Below are positions 8,882 through 17,029 of a stretch of DNA of 64,000 nt, in pieces; position 1 is the first letter of the stretch; every line of letters starts with the position of its first letter. Under the pieces are notes generated by a model. The model made no database searches. It had not been told where the DNA came from and was given only the letters and a program-made list of their open reading frames with translations. Position numbers and translations under genes: made by a program. The stretch is from Polaribacter glomeratus (GTDB lineage Bacteria; Bacteroidota; Bacteroidia; Flavobacteriales; Flavobacteriaceae), in NCBI RefSeq assembly GCF_002954665.1, contig NZ_MSCM01000002.1, positions 1,495,303-1,559,302 of the forward strand. Reading direction: 5' to 3'.

Positions 8882-9778
8882 ATGAAAGTTTTAGATGAGG
8901 TTTTAAAAGGATTAATGGATCGTTACAAAGATCGAGTTCCTGATGTGTCAAAAATTACAAATGCTTTAATTACAAATCATTTAATTGAAAACCAGGAAGA
9001 TATTGAAAATGATCATATTGCCTTTCGTACAATGGGCGTTCCTAATTTAGGTATTGCCTCTTTTGAAAAAATATTTTTACATTTTGGTTACACTGCAGAA
9101 GATACATATCTCTTTGAAAAAAAGAAACTAAATGCACGTTGGTATAAGCCACCAACTAATAAATATCCAAGAATTTTTTTGAGTGAACTTAATGTTTCAA
9201 GTTTTTCAGAAAACATTCAAAATATTATTAAATCTTATACGAATGAAGTAACTTCTGATCCAGTTGATGCTCTAAATTTAAATAATTCTAAAGAAATAGA
9301 TGCATACTTACATGCCGCTTTATGGCGAGTACCAACTTGGGAGGATTATTGCACATTAAAAGAAGAGAGTGAATATGCAGCTTGGGTTATTTATAATAGA
9401 TATTATTTAAATCATTACACAATTACTGTTGATGGATTGCCAGAAGGATACAATTCATTAGTTCAGTTTAATACGTTTGTTAATAGTATTGGTGTAGAAT
9501 TAAGTGATGCAGGTGGTTTTATAAAAACAAGTAGTGATGGTTTACTTTTGCAAAGTTCAACAATTTCACAAGTATGTGAAGCTACATTTTCTGATGGAGA
9601 CAAACATTCAATAGCTGGAAGTTATGTAGAGTTTGCAGAAAGAAAAATACTTCCAGAATTTAAAAATCTACCAAAAAAAGAAATTAAAAGAGAGCATAGA
9701 AGAGAAGGTTTTGAGGCATCTAACGCAGACAAAATATTTGAAAGCACATTTTCTAGTCAAGTAGATAGAAAAAAATAA
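8882..9778 (+). CDS. DUF1338 protein, probable 2-oxoadipate dioxygenase/decarboxylase
   Basis: The DUF1338 family includes HglS, an Fe(II) enzyme that turns 2-oxoadipate into D-2-hydroxyglutarate in lysine breakdown. The key residues seem present: His45 and Arg49 in HIAFRTMG, His178 in NHYTITVDGLPEGY and Glu250 in SYVEFAERK. The His-x3-Arg spacing matches what I recall for HglS. At 298 residues this is a shorter form of the family. It faces the saccharopine dehydrogenase gene across a shared dyad, which supports a joint lysine pathway. The exact substrate is inferred from family and context. Confidence 0.85.
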   Translation: MKVLDEVLKGLMDRYKDRVPDVSKITNALITNHLIENQEDIENDHIAFRTMGVPNLGIASFEKIFLHFGYTAEDTYLFEKKKLNARWYKPPTNKYPRIFLSELNVSSFSENIQNIIKSYTNEVTSDPVDALNLNNSKEIDAYLHAALWRVPTWEDYCTLKEESEYAAWVIYNRYYLNHYTITVDGLPEGYNSLVQFNTFVNSIGVELSDAGGFIKTSSDGLLLQSSTISQVCEATFSDGDKHSIAGSYVEFAERKILPEFKNLPKKEIKREHRREGFEASNADKIFESTFSSQVDRKK

Positions 9779-9889
9779 AAACACCTATTTACTCAAAGCA
9801 AATTTTTATTGATTATTAAATTTTTTAATTCTATAATCTTTAAAAACATATTTTGAAATCTCTTTAATGTAAATTTACAGATAAAGTTA

Positions 9890-10276
9890 ATGTTTAAAAA
9901 TTTAATTATTACCAGTTTTTTAGGAATGTTCGCCATTATCTTAGGTGCTTTTGGCGCTCATGCATTAAAAGAAGTATTAACACCAGACCAATTATCAAGT
10001 TTTGAAACAGGCGTTAAATACCAAATGTATCATGTACTTGTATTGTTATTTGTAAATACTTTTGAAGGCTTTACTTTAAAACAAAAAAATAGAATTAGTT
10101 ATATGTTCTTTGTAGGTATTTTATTTTTTTCTGGCTCTATTTATGCACTTCAATTAACGTCAATAACAGCAAAATCAATCTGGTTTGTAACACCTTTAGG
10201 CGGTTTGTTTTTTATAATAGGATGGTTGATGATGTTAACAGTATTCGTGAAAAAAAATGTAAAGAATTTAAAATAA
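9890..10276 (+). CDS. DUF423 family inner membrane protein
   Basis: A 128-residue protein with four predicted membrane spans. The N-terminal FLGMFAIILGAFGAHAL followed by a GVKYQMYHVLVLL stretch is the DUF423 (YgdD/YwdK) signature. Function is unknown in all species. It lies 111 bases behind the DUF1338 gene and 81 bases ahead of pckA, which has its own promoter. Confidence 0.9.
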   Translation: MFKNLIITSFLGMFAIILGAFGAHALKEVLTPDQLSSFETGVKYQMYHVLVLLFVNTFEGFTLKQKNRISYMFFVGILFFSGSIYALQLTSITAKSIWFVTPLGGLFFIIGWLMMLTVFVKKNVKNLK

Positions 10277-10321
10277 TAATAATTTTCCCTTTAAAAAAGA
10301 AGCCTGTTTTAAATTATTGTT

Positions 10322-10329
10322 TAATTTTG
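10322..10329 (+). promoter_or_regulatory. pckA promoter, -7 element TAATTTTG
   Basis: It matches TAnnTTTG and lies 29 bases ahead of the pckA ATG at 10358. Confidence 0.5.
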
Positions 10330-10357
10330 TAGTGTAATAAAACAAAAATATATTGAC

Positions 10358-11968
10358 ATGATAGATACAAATACGAAATCGATTTCGTTAAATAGTCTAG
10401 GAATCAAAAATGCAACAATTCGTTATCAGCTTACTTCTAGCGAATTACATGATGAAACCATAAAAAAAGAACAAGGAGTAGTATCTTCTTTAGGAGCAAT
10501 TGCTGTTAACACAGGAGAATTTACAGGGCGTTCGCCATTAGATCGTTTTATTGTAAAAGATGCTATTACCACAGATGAAGTTTGGTGGAGCAAAATAAAT
10601 ATACCTTTTGAAACCGATAAATTTGATAAACTATACGATAAAGTAGTAGATTACTTATCAGAAAAAGAAATATTTGTTAGAGATAGTTACGCTTGTGCGG
10701 ATGAAAAATATAAATTAAGCATACGAGTTGTAAATGAATATCCTTGGAGCAACATGTTTGCTTACAATATGTTTTTACGACCAACAAAAGAAGAGTTAAA
10801 AGATTTTGATCCAGAATGGACGGTAATTAATGCGCCAGGTTTTATGGCAGATCCGGAAGCAGACGGAACTCGTCAGCATAATTTTGCAATCTTAAATTTT
10901 ACAAAAAAAGTTGCCTTAATTGGTGGCACAGGGTACACGGGTGAAATTAAAAAAGGATTTTTTTCTGCGCTAAATTTTATACTACCAATGTATAAAAAAA
11001 CTTTGCCAATGCATTGTTCTGCAAATGTTGGTAAAGATGGCGATACTGCTATTTTCTTTGGATTATCTGGTACCGGAAAAACTACGTTATCTACAGATCC
11101 AAATAGAAGTTTAATTGGTGATGATGAACACGGCTGGACAGAAGAAAACACCGTTTTTAATTTTGAAGGTGGTTGTTATGCAAAAGTGATTAATTTATCG
11201 CAAGAACAAGAACCAGAAATTTATGCTGCAATTAAAAAAGGAGCAATTCTAGAAAATGTAATCATGGATAAAGATGGAGTTATCGATTTTGAGGATATTT
11301 CGATTACGCCAAATACAAGAGTAAGTTATCCAATTTATCATATAGATAATATTCAGCAACCATCAACAGGAAAAAATCCTAAAAACATTTTCTTTTTAAC
11401 TGCGGATGCTTTTGGTGTTTTGCCTCCAATTTCTAAATTAACACCAAGTCAAGCAGCATATCATTTTATCTCTGGTTATACAGCAAAAGTTGCAGGTACA
11501 GAAGCTGGCGTTACAGAACCAGTTCCAAATTTTTCAGCTTGTTTTGGCGCACCTTTTATGCCATTACATCCAACGAGATACGCAGAAATGTTAAGCAAAA
11601 AAATGAAAGATGCAGGTGTAAACGTTTGGTTGGTAAATACAGGTTGGTCTGGAGGTAAATATGGCGTTGGAAAAAGAATGCCATTAAAATACACAAGAGC
11701 AATGATTACGGCCGTTTTAAATGGTGATTTAGGCGATTATACTTACGAAAATTACCACATTCATTCTGTATTTGGAGTTGCACAACCAAGATCTTGTCCA
11801 GGTGTGCCTTCAGATTTATTAAGTCCAAGATCTACTTGGAACGATGATGAATCTTATTACAAAACAGCATTTCAATTATCAAATGCATTTAGAGTAAATT
11901 TTAAACAATTTGAAGAATTTGCGAACGAAGAAATCCGAAGAGGAGGTCCACAACGTTATGCGTTATAA
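10358..11968 (+). CDS. pckA: Phosphoenolpyruvate carboxykinase (ATP)
   Basis: Converts oxaloacetate and ATP to phosphoenolpyruvate and CO2, the first step of gluconeogenesis. The 536 residues match the ATP-type enzyme: EFTGRSPLDRFIV near residue 54, the kinase-1 P-loop GLSGTGKTTLS near 234, the kinase-2 block IGDDEHGW after it, and YTAKVAGTE followed by NTGWSGGKYG in the C-terminal half. Length is normal. It is a single-gene unit with its own promoter and a strong terminator. Confidence 0.98.
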   Translation: MIDTNTKSISLNSLGIKNATIRYQLTSSELHDETIKKEQGVVSSLGAIAVNTGEFTGRSPLDRFIVKDAITTDEVWWSKINIPFETDKFDKLYDKVVDYLSEKEIFVRDSYACADEKYKLSIRVVNEYPWSNMFAYNMFLRPTKEELKDFDPEWTVINAPGFMADPEADGTRQHNFAILNFTKKVALIGGTGYTGEIKKGFFSALNFILPMYKKTLPMHCSANVGKDGDTAIFFGLSGTGKTTLSTDPNRSLIGDDEHGWTEENTVFNFEGGCYAKVINLSQEQEPEIYAAIKKGAILENVIMDKDGVIDFEDISITPNTRVSYPIYHIDNIQQPSTGKNPKNIFFLTADAFGVLPPISKLTPSQAAYHFISGYTAKVAGTEAGVTEPVPNFSACFGAPFMPLHPTRYAEMLSKKMKDAGVNVWLVNTGWSGGKYGVGKRMPLKYTRAMITAVLNGDLGDYTYENYHIHSVFGVAQPRSCPGVPSDLLSPRSTWNDDESYYKTAFQLSNAFRVNFKQFEEFANEEIRRGGPQRYAL

Positions 11969-11986
11969 AAAAAATAGTTCATTTAT

Positions 11987-12018
11987 AAAAAAAGCATCCA
12001 AATTTGGATGCTTTTTTT
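11987..12018 (+). terminator. pckA terminator
   Basis: The perfect stem GCATCCAAA/TTTGGATGC is flanked by A and T runs. Nearly the same hairpin occurs at 16978-17006. Confidence 0.9.
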
Positions 12019-12163
12019 ATAAATGATTTTTTTTGATAAGAATTTTCTAAATTCTAAATTATTGAAATTCCTTTCTTATGAAGCAAGTAGGATAAATAAT
12101 TAAAGAAAAATTTTTATTTACTATAATTAAGCGTTAAAATTACATTTATTTAAGAAGCGAGTT

Positions 12164-13315
12164 ATGATAAAAACAGCTGTTTGTATTGTTGGAGCAGGAC
12201 CTGCGGGCGCTAGTGCATCTTTAATGCTTTCAAAACTTAAAATTGAGCATTATATTATAGACAAAGCAATTTTTCCAAGGGATAAAACCTGTGGAGATGG
12301 GTTAATTCTACATGCTTACAAATCGTTACTTACTTTAGGGTTGTTGGATGCTTTTTTAACAAATTCAAAGTTTATTCATAGTAAAAATATTAATCTATAT
12401 ATAAAAGATAATTTAAATCTTCAATTTAAGGAAAGTGAAGATAGAGATATGGCTATTTCATATGGAAAACGTATTGATTTTGACCATTTTTTAGTCAATG
12501 AAATGTCAAAGCAATACACAACTTGTCAATTTGGAAGTGGAGTTAAAAATCTAGAAGAAGTTGCAGAAGGAATACGAATTACCTTAAAAAACGGAAAACA
12601 AATAACAGCAAAAATTGTCGTGGGTGCAGATGGTATTCAATCTATAGTTTCTAGAAAATTAGCAGGTTTTATTCCTAATAAAAATAAGAGTTCTACATTT
12701 ATTAGTGCCTACTTTAATAATGTTAAAATGCCTTTAGATAAAGCAGCAGAAATACGATTGTATTATAGAAAAATGCCTTTATTTTTTTATGTTTTTCCAT
12801 TAGCAAATAATGAAGTTAATGTCTCTTTAGGCGGAAATACTCAAAAGCTTTTAGATAATAACATTAATTTAAAAGAGGAGATCGAATCAATTATAAAAAC
12901 GCATCCTAAGGTTGCTGATAAGTTTATTTACGCAGAACAGATAGGTGCTTGGCGTGGTTGGGGTATTCCTTATCACTTTAAAAAACAGACCATTTGCGGA
13001 AATAGATTTTTATTAGTTGGTGATGCCGCAGGTTTGGCAAATTCCTTTTATAAAGAAGGAGTAGGAACAGGAATGATGTCTGGAATAATTTGCGCTAAAA
13101 AGATAGCAAGTTGTTTAAAAGAAAATAATTTTTCTGAAACATTTATGTCTTCTTATAAAAAAGATATAGACAATGAGTTCGGAAAATTATTAAGGTTTAG
13201 TGAGTTTGCTTTAAAGCTGGCAAATTTTAAAGCCATTTTTGCTGGGTTTGCTAGATTTTCTAAGAAGTTTGTAGAGAAGAAAGCTCCTGGTATTATCAAA
13301 AAAAGAAGTTATTAA
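12164..13315 (+). CDS. FAD-dependent oxidoreductase, geranylgeranyl reductase family
   Basis: A 383-residue flavoprotein. The FAD-binding loop VGAGPAGASAS is at residues about 8-18, the second motif DKTCGDGL near 42, the GADGIQS block near 163, and the third FAD motif LLVGDAAGLANSFYKEGVGTG near 285. This order is that of the geranylgeranyl-reductase/PHBH group, whose members reduce isoprenoid double bonds or oxidise polyenes. The substrate is unknown here. No isoprenoid gene is adjacent, although mevalonate genes occur further along the window. Confidence 0.85.
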   Translation: MIKTAVCIVGAGPAGASASLMLSKLKIEHYIIDKAIFPRDKTCGDGLILHAYKSLLTLGLLDAFLTNSKFIHSKNINLYIKDNLNLQFKESEDRDMAISYGKRIDFDHFLVNEMSKQYTTCQFGSGVKNLEEVAEGIRITLKNGKQITAKIVVGADGIQSIVSRKLAGFIPNKNKSSTFISAYFNNVKMPLDKAAEIRLYYRKMPLFFYVFPLANNEVNVSLGGNTQKLLDNNINLKEEIESIIKTHPKVADKFIYAEQIGAWRGWGIPYHFKKQTICGNRFLLVGDAAGLANSFYKEGVGTGMMSGIICAKKIASCLKENNFSETFMSSYKKDIDNEFGKLLRFSEFALKLANFKAIFAGFARFSKKFVEKKAPGIIKKRSY

Positions 13316-13526
13316 AATAATTTTACAAGCTAAAATTACTGATTATTAGGTTCAATTGTTTTTAAATTTATTTGATTTTAAGTTTAATTTATTTAAAATC
13401 AAGATTTTATTATCAATTTTAAAATGAAATATAAGTACAATTTTTAATTTTTATTTGTTTTTTTTAGGAAAATAGTTAAACCTTTATTTTTTTGTTTGAG
13501 TTAATAATAAAACTTATTGAGTTAAG

Positions 13527-13553
13527 TTGATACTAATTAATTTAGTAATTTTG
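13527..13553 (+). promoter_or_regulatory. Promoter of the YtxH stress module
   Basis: TTG (13527-13529) is followed 16 bases later by TAATTTTG (13546-13553). The spacer holds an inverted repeat, TACTAA-TTAAT-TTAGTA (13531-13547), that touches the -7 element and could be an operator. Confidence 0.5.
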
Positions 13554-13599
13554 TTATGTGAGACACACACATTTAATCTAACATTAAAAAAAAATAAAC

Positions 13600-13932
13600 A
13601 TGAGTAATAGTAGTAACACAATAGTAGGATTATTAGCAGGAACAGTAATAGGAGCAACTTTAGGTATTTTATTTGCACCAGATAAAGGAACTAAAACAAG
13701 ACGAAGAATTTCTGATGAAGCTTTAAGTGTAAAAGGTAGAATAGTAGAAACAGCAAGCGAATTTTCAGACAAAGTTTCTTCATCAGTTTCTTCAAAAAAA
13801 GAAACTTTAGACGCGCAATTAGAAAATGTAGTTTCTAATGTTAGTCATAAAGCAGAAGATGTTATATCAACTTTAGAAAAAAAATTACATGAACTAAAAG
13901 AGAAAAACAAGAAGCTACAAAAACCTGCCTAA
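13600..13932 (+). CDS. YtxH domain protein
   Basis: A 110-residue small envelope protein. Residues about 7-27 form a glycine-rich membrane anchor (VGLLAGTVIGATLGILFAP), followed by DKGTKTRRRI, the YtxH signature, and a long charged amphipathic helix to the C-terminus. YtxH proteins are general-stress proteins in Bacillus; the molecular role is unknown. It is first in a run with the holin-like gene (three bases later) and the gene at 14308. Confidence 0.88.
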   Translation: MSNSSNTIVGLLAGTVIGATLGILFAPDKGTKTRRRISDEALSVKGRIVETASEFSDKVSSSVSSKKETLDAQLENVVSNVSHKAEDVISTLEKKLHELKEKNKKLQKPA

Positions 13933-13935
13933 TCT

Positions 13936-14283
13936 ATGAGTATATTCGAAAATTTTAAAGATTCTGCAGATAAAGGAACCGATGCAAGTAAGCAGTTTGT
14001 TTCAAAAACTTTTGAGCATACAAAACTAAAAGCTTTTCAACTAACAGCTTTAACTCTAAGTGTAATTGTCAAACTTTTTATTATAGGAAGTTTGGCAATC
14101 TTAGGGTTTATATTTCTAGCTTTTTCTTCGGCAATTGCAATAGGAGAATATTTAGAAAATATTGCTTTTGGGTATTTAATTGTTGGACTGGTTTTTTTAA
14201 CAATTTCTATATTAATTTATCTTTTTAGAAAATATTTTGATAGAAAAGTAATAACTAGCTTGTCTAAAATATTTTTTGATTAG
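13936..14283 (+). CDS. Phage-holin-superfamily-like membrane protein
   Basis: A 115-residue protein with a polar, helical N-terminus (1-37) and two membrane spans (about 42-68 and 76-97), ending in a basic tail. The layout fits the bacterial 'phage holin family' (PhoL/YqjE-like) often found next to YtxH genes. No phage genes are nearby, so the holin name should not be taken as function. It is spaced three bases from the YtxH gene and is probably translationally coupled. Confidence 0.75.
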   Translation: MSIFENFKDSADKGTDASKQFVSKTFEHTKLKAFQLTALTLSVIVKLFIIGSLAILGFIFLAFSSAIAIGEYLENIAFGYLIVGLVFLTISILIYLFRKYFDRKVITSLSKIFFD

Positions 14284-14307
14284 TTGCTAAACTTAAATAC
14301 GTACACA

Positions 14308-14508
14308 ATGAAAACATATCAAAGTTTTGAAGAAATAAGTAGAGATTTAAAACTGTTATCCCTAGAAAGGCAAATAGCTTTAGAAGAGCTTAAAATGGTT
14401 AAAAACGATTTTGAAGAAAGTTTAAAACCTTTAAGTATGATTAAAAATATACTTACTACTTTTGGTAAGTTTGGTACCTTGATGCTTATCAAAAGAGTTT
14501 TTAAATAA
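14308..14508 (+). CDS. Small helical protein of the YtxH module (DUF6327-like)
   Basis: I place the start at the ATG at 14308; an upstream TTG at 14284 directly follows the previous stop and is less likely. The 66 residues begin MKTYQSFEEISRDLKLL and are mostly charged helix (residues 1-40), then a weakly hydrophobic, basic C-terminus. I recall this kind of short protein accompanying YtxH and holin-like genes in Flavobacteriia as DUF6327, but I am unsure of the number. Function unknown. Confidence 0.65.
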   Translation: MKTYQSFEEISRDLKLLSLERQIALEELKMVKNDFEESLKPLSMIKNILTTFGKFGTLMLIKRVFK

Positions 14509-14541
14509 TTGTTGTTTAACCTAAAGATTTTTTTAGTGGTT

Positions 14542-15567
14542 CTAAACTACGGTTAATAATTTTTTCTTAAATCCGTTTGGCGTAATACCATACTTTTCTC
14601 TAAAAATTTTAGAAAAATAGCTTCTACTGCTAAAACCAATACTGTAAACAATTTGAGATATATTTAAATCTGTATTTTTTAATAAATCTCTTGAAGATTC
14701 TAAACGAATATGCCTTATATATTCTGTAACAGTTCTATTATATAAAAATCTAAAACCATCTTGCAATTTGGCTTGGGTTAAACCAGAATTTAAAGAAAGA
14801 TCCTCTAAAGTGTACCCTTTAGCAGGATTTTTTATAATTCTATTTCCAAATTTACGAACCATTATTAACTCCTCTTTAGTAAGTGAAGTTGGTAAAGGAA
14901 CGCCTTCTAAAAGTGTATTGTGTTGTTGTATGTGTAAAGATAAAATTTCATAAACTTTAGCTTCAATTCTAAGAATGCGTAACATTCCTGTTCCCTTAAT
15001 TTTTTTTAATCCTCTTATAAGGTCAGCCATTTTTAAATTAAGTGTACCAAAATGAGAAAACCTATTATTATGATCTGTGTCTGCAAAAACTTCGTATAAT
15101 TTTTTATTAAGCGTAGATACTTTTGTGGTTCGTTTCTTTAAAAAATATTTTCTAACTATTTGAATACTATTAATTTCTAAAGCCTCGTTTTCTGGAAAAT
15201 AAATATAACTATATCCATCAGTTTTATTTGTGAATATTAATGATTGAAATTGCTCAACAATTTTTTCTTTATCATGAATATCAAATTTATGTATTAAAGA
15301 TCCTAATGAAGGATAAACAAAACGAATAGGATTAAATTCATTATGAGCTTTTACCTTTAAGATAAGGTTTTTATGAAAAGTAATATCAAAATCTAACAAA
15401 TTTACACCCCAATCAAAAGGAGTGAACTTTATTTTTCCAGTAGCGTTTTCATTGTCAATAATCAGTGTGCATTCACTCCAATGTTCTTCAATAGTACCAC
15501 CAATAACTTCTTTAATCTGTACAAGTGTATCTTTTGGACTATCAGCAATTATTTCAATCTCAATCAT
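14542..15567 (-). CDS. AraC family transcriptional regulator
   Basis: A 341-residue regulator. The C-terminal ~100 residues (about 238-335) hold the two AraC helix-turn-helix units, including YTLEDLSLNSGLTQAKLQDG and the conserved IVYSIGFSSRSYFSKIFREK block. The N-terminal ~230 residues show no domain I recognise and may sense a ligand. It lies between the YtxH run and the DUF2383 gene and faces away from the latter across 563 bases of structured intergenic DNA, so it is the best candidate regulator of this module (inference). Confidence 0.92.
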   Translation of the reverse strand: MIEIEIIADSPKDTLVQIKEVIGGTIEEHWSECTLIIDNENATGKIKFTPFDWGVNLLDFDITFHKNLILKVKAHNEFNPIRFVYPSLGSLIHKFDIHDKEKIVEQFQSLIFTNKTDGYSYIYFPENEALEINSIQIVRKYFLKKRTTKVSTLNKKLYEVFADTDHNNRFSHFGTLNLKMADLIRGLKKIKGTGMLRILRIEAKVYEILSLHIQQHNTLLEGVPLPTSLTKEELIMVRKFGNRIIKNPAKGYTLEDLSLNSGLTQAKLQDGFRFLYNRTVTEYIRHIRLESSRDLLKNTDLNISQIVYSIGFSSRSYFSKIFREKYGITPNGFKKKLLTVV

Positions 15568-16130
15568 AGGGAAAAAGTATTTAAACAGACTAGTTCTATT
15601 TATTTAAATAAAAAAAAATAAAAGTAAGTTAAATTTTACGAAATAGCTTGATAACTTATAAATAGCGAACAATTAAAAACAGTCTTTAGGTAATTTTTAG
15701 ATTTACTTTAAGCCTAACTAGGTAATTTTTTTGATATAACTATAGACAGTTGAACCAATCACATTTGGTAAGTAAAATTACTGATAACATAAAAAAAAGT
15801 AAAATTATAGTATTTCGATAAGGCATCAAATAGATAAATAAATAGTCTATTTTGAGAATGAATAACAATAATTTTTTTATTAAAGTGTATCATCAGAAAA
15901 AAAGAAACTTTATCAGAAAATGGTCTCAAAATAGTTAAATGATACTATTTAAAAGTAATATTTTTATATGAGTTAAGATTTATATTAGGTGCATTAATTA
16001 GATGTTTTAACTATTAATATCTTAGAGGATTAAAGCTATTAAACGAATTTAGTAGTAAATTAGAAATAAAGATGTAAAACGTTTGACATCTTTAAAATAA
16101 GCAAGCGTTCATTTAAAATTACTAATAATT
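15568..16130. other. Long intergenic region with interleaved inverted repeats
   Basis: 563 bases with no gene. CTATTTTGAGA (15847-15857) is the exact reverse complement of TCTCAAAATAG (15924-15934). GTATCAT (15887-15893) matches ATGATAC (15939-15945). The two pairs interleave, a pseudoknot-like order. ATCAGAAAA occurs twice (15892-15900, 15912-15920). A separate 26-bp dyad is at 16068-16093. This looks like the control region of the AraC gene and of the DUF2383 gene. Confidence 0.45.
16068..16093. promoter_or_regulatory. 26-bp near-perfect palindrome before the DUF2383 gene
   Basis: Arms AAAGATGT and ACATCTTT surround a self-complementary AAACGTTT core; only one base pair of the 26-bp dyad (A opposite G) mismatches. 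It ends 38 bases before the ATG at 16131, a fitting place for an operator. Confidence 0.5.
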
Positions 16131-16577
16131 ATGACTTATACCGCACAAGTTAAAGAAAAATTAAATGGAATTTTGGAAAAGACTTATGATGCAGAGAAAG
16201 GGTTTAAGAAAGCAGCCGATAACATAGATAATAAGGCATTAAAAAACTATTTTAGTGCAAAGTCGTTCGAAAAAAATACTTTTGGAAAAGAATTGGAAAC
16301 AGAAATTACAGCAGGTAATAAAGAGGTTAAAAAAGAAGGTAGCTTAACTGGTTCTGCAAAAAGCACTTGGATGGATACAAAAGCTCTTTTTTCTTTGGAT
16401 AATGAAGAGTTTATTTTAGAAGTAGCCATTAAAGGAGAAAAAACCACTGTAAAAGAATATGAAGCTATAATTAAAGAACCAAGCTTACCAACTAGCACAA
16501 AGTCTTTATTAGAAGCTCAAAAAAGTAAAATTGAAAATGGACTTTATAATAGTAAATCTTTAGAGCCTATTTGTTAA
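16131..16577 (+). CDS. DUF2383 / PA2169-family four-helix-bundle protein
   Basis: A 148-residue, all-helical, charged protein with no signal peptide or membrane span, therefore probably cytoplasmic. The pattern LNGILEKTYDAEKGFKKAAD near the start, then KNYFSAKSFEKNTFGKELE and a final helix with LLEAQKSKIENG, fits the ferritin-like DUF2383 family. Such proteins appear in stress-related gene groups; no enzyme activity is known. Its upstream dyad suggests tight regulation. Confidence 0.8.
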   Translation: MTYTAQVKEKLNGILEKTYDAEKGFKKAADNIDNKALKNYFSAKSFEKNTFGKELETEITAGNKEVKKEGSLTGSAKSTWMDTKALFSLDNEEFILEVAIKGEKTTVKEYEAIIKEPSLPTSTKSLLEAQKSKIENGLYNSKSLEPIC

Positions 16578-16742
16578 AGGTTTTTAGTTGGCTGGTTTTT
16601 TAAAAAAATAGTTTTTCTAAAATGTATTTGAGCTAAAATGTGTTTTATAAGAGTTAAGTTTTTGTGTGTAAGTGTTTTAAATTTGTTGTGTAGAAAATAG
16701 TTCTTAACTATTTAATTTATAAACCATTAAAAAAATATAACT

Positions 16743-16904
16743 ATGTTACGTTGGACAATCACTTTTATAATAATTGCATTAATAGCAGGGATTCTAGGAT
16801 TTGGAGGAATTGCAGGAGCAGCCGCCGGAATAGCAAAAATAATTTTTGTTGTTTTTATTATTCTGTTCATATTATCTCTTATCACAGGTAGAAAAAAATT
16901 ATAA
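16743..16904 (+). CDS. DUF1328 (UPF0391/YtjA-like) small membrane protein
   Basis: A 53-residue protein beginning MLRWTITFIIIALIAGILGF, followed by GGIAGAAAGIAKIIFVVFI and a short basic tail. This two-span pattern is characteristic of UPF0391. Such proteins occur in stress and biofilm gene sets in many Gram-negative bacteria, but function is unknown. It closes the stress module and shares a bidirectional terminator with hppA. Confidence 0.85.
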   Translation: MLRWTITFIIIALIAGILGFGGIAGAAAGIAKIIFVVFIILFILSLITGRKKL

Positions 16905-16977
16905 TTTGTATAAAAATATTGATACATTAATTCTAAGTATTTTTCTTTTAATTTAGCTTTAGAAAGTTTAGACATAA

Positions 16978-17006
16978 AAAAAAGCATCCAAATGTGGATG
17001 CTTTTT
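16978..17006. terminator. Bidirectional terminator between DUF1328 gene and hppA
   Basis: The hairpin GCATCCAAAT-GTGGATGC is flanked by A and T runs and serves the plus-strand gene and the minus-strand hppA. It is nearly identical to the pckA terminator at 11987-12018. Confidence 0.85.
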
Positions 17007-17029
17007 GTAACTAATTTTAGAGAACAGCG

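Noticed and set aside
13936..14283. Prophage remnant suggested by a holin-like gene
   Set aside because: No other phage gene is present, and this family is a normal companion of YtxH genes.
16727..16987. Minus-strand open frame of 86 codons over the DUF1328 gene
   Set aside because: It is the reverse shadow of the well-recognised 53-residue DUF1328 protein and lacks any family feature.
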